From Conexibacter sp. (GTDB lineage Bacteria; Actinomycetota; Thermoleophilia; Solirubrobacterales; Solirubrobacteraceae), in the NCBI GenBank assembly GCA_025964215.1, contig JAOPZG010000416.1, forward strand, positions 1 through 5,738: a stretch of 5,738 nucleotides of DNA, read 5' to 3'. The notes below the pieces were generated by a model. The model worked only from the letters and a program-made list of their open reading frames with translations. It did no database searches and was not told where the DNA came from. The position numbers and the translations under genes were made by a program. Numbering within the stretch: the stretch's first letter is position 1; the number at the start of each line of letters is the position of its first letter. Shown in pieces: positions 5,206 through 5,738 of the stretch.

Positions 5206-5238
5206 GGCGGCCCGTCGCGCCAGGGCCGCCGGTACGAT
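5206..5238 (+). promoter_or_regulatory. Putative promoter with overlapping inverted repeat upstream of the patatin gene
   Basis: GGCGGCCC (5206-5213) and GGGCCGCC (5223-5230) are exact reverse complements around 9 nt. They end 2 nt before a -10-like TACGAT (5233-5238), itself 9 nt before the ATG at 5248. The palindrome would cover the -35/spacer region and could be an operator. No recognisable -35 hexamer is present, and no Shine-Dalgarno precedes the ATG. Confidence 0.35.
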
Positions 5239-5255
5239 TGCCCGTTCATGGGCAA
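5238..5255. repeat. Inverted repeat flanking the patatin start codon
   Basis: TTGCCC (5238-5243) and GGGCAA (5250-5255) are exact reverse complements around GTTCAT, which holds the first two bases of the ATG. It could be an operator over the transcription start, or a hairpin placing the start codon at its loop edge. Confidence 0.4.
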
Positions 5256-5738
5256 GGTCGTCAAGCTCGAGTCCGCCGCAGCGCCCAAGGGCACGCCCCG
5301 GCGCCGGCGTCCACGGCGGTCCAAGACCGCGCTCGTGCTGGGCGGCGGCGGCTTCACCGGCGGCGTCTACGAGATCGGCGCGCTGCGCGCGCTGGACCTG
5401 CTCTCGGTCAACCGCACGGTCAACCAGTTCGACGTCTACGTCGGCACGAGCGCCGGCTCCTTCGTCGCCGCGCTGACCGCCAACGGGGTGACGCCCGAGG
5501 AGATGATGCGGGTCGTCAACCAGCAGGTGCCGACGCCGTTCCGCGACGTCGACCTCGGCCAGCTCCTGCGACCCAACCTGGTGGAGTACGCGCGCAAGGG
5601 CATGGCCTTGCCCTGGAAGGCCGTCTCGGTCCTGCGCGAGCTCGCGCCGCAGCTCGGCCAGGTCTCGATCATGGACTTCGCGCTCGGGCTCGCGGAGGGG
5701 CTGCCGTCTGGCCTGTACTCTGGCTCCGGGCTGGAGTC
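5248..5738 (+). CDS. Patatin-like phospholipase family protein, N-terminal part (runs off window)
   Basis: The first 163 codons of a patatin-fold serine hydrolase; the frame stays open to the window end, so the catalytic Asp and stop are not visible. Patatin-like enzymes use a Ser-Asp dyad to hydrolyse acyl esters of phospholipids. A basic N-terminus (KGTPRRRRPRRSK, 14-26) precedes ALVLGGGGFTGGVYEIGAL (28-46), whose Gly run is the oxyanion hole, and GTSAG (66-70), the nucleophile elbow with Ser68. The oxyanion motif reads GGGGFTGG, so the Arg or Lys common after the glycines is absent. The segment after about residue 80 is charged and helical-looking and may be a lid or insertion. ATG at 5248 is supported by a -10-like TACGAT just upstream and by lack of a better start. 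The specific substrate is unknown. Confidence 0.85.
   Translation, partial: MGKVVKLESAAAPKGTPRRRRPRRSKTALVLGGGGFTGGVYEIGALRALDLLSVNRTVNQFDVYVGTSAGSFVAALTANGVTPEEMMRVVNQQVPTPFRDVDLGQLLRPNLVEYARKGMALPWKAVSVLRELAPQLGQVSIMDFALGLAEGLPSGLYSGSGLE

Noticed and set aside
3762..5357. Long open frames of more than 500 codons overlapping the PBP4 gene on both strands
   Set aside because: Their translations are Arg/Ala-rich with no motifs, as expected from GC-rich third positions; the PBP4 frame has a signal peptide and all three active-site motifs.
1..5738. CRISPR arrays, tRNA or rRNA genes, insertion sequences, phage or toxin-antitoxin genes
   Set aside because: No repeat-spacer periodicity, cloverleaf, transposase motifs or terminal repeats were seen; the window is ordinary core chromosome.

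Overview
The window is very GC-rich (roughly 70% by eye) and gene-dense. It starts with the classical end of a ribosomal-protein operon (rpoA then rplQ). The G/C-saturated third codon positions, the GTG and possible CTG starts, and the short L17 point to a high-GC actinobacterium. The style of the proteins suggests the Thermoleophilia/Solirubrobacterales, but that placement is an impression and not proven by anything in the window.

Layout: 1-255 is the 3' end of rpoA (+). 297-650 is rplQ (+). A perfect 12-bp hairpin at 671-699 closes the operon. 709-1311 is a VOC/glyoxalase-fold protein (-). 1357-2016 is a seven-helix Bax-inhibitor-1-type membrane protein (+). 2024-2746 is truA (+), probably starting at CTG and coupled to the gene before it. 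2743-2877 is a 44-residue two-helix membrane protein (-) whose stop codon shares CTAG with that of truA. 3023-3844 is surE (+). Paired hairpins follow at 3847-3891. 3908-5137 is a secreted PBP4-type D-Ala-D-Ala carboxypeptidase (-). 5248-5738 is the first part of a patatin-like phospholipase (+), cut by the window end. No gene-free stretch exceeds 300 bases; the longest is 2878-3022.

Functionally this is mostly housekeeping: transcription and translation (rpoA, rplQ), tRNA modification (truA), nucleotide turnover (surE), peptidoglycan remodelling (PBP4) and membrane or lipid functions (BI-1, the small membrane protein, patatin). Translation and tRNA-modification genes commonly sit together as rplQ-truA. 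Here that pair is separated by the VOC gene and the BI-1 gene.

I found no mobile element, CRISPR array, RNA gene or evident new defence or biosynthetic system. The most notable observations are about gene starts. truA has no ATG, GTG or TTG able to give a full-length protein. Three genes (BI-1, surE, PBP4) carry TANNNT exactly 7 nt before an ATG or GTG, and a fourth (patatin) carries it 9 nt before, the pattern expected of leaderless transcripts. Several short palindromes overlap these putative promoters.
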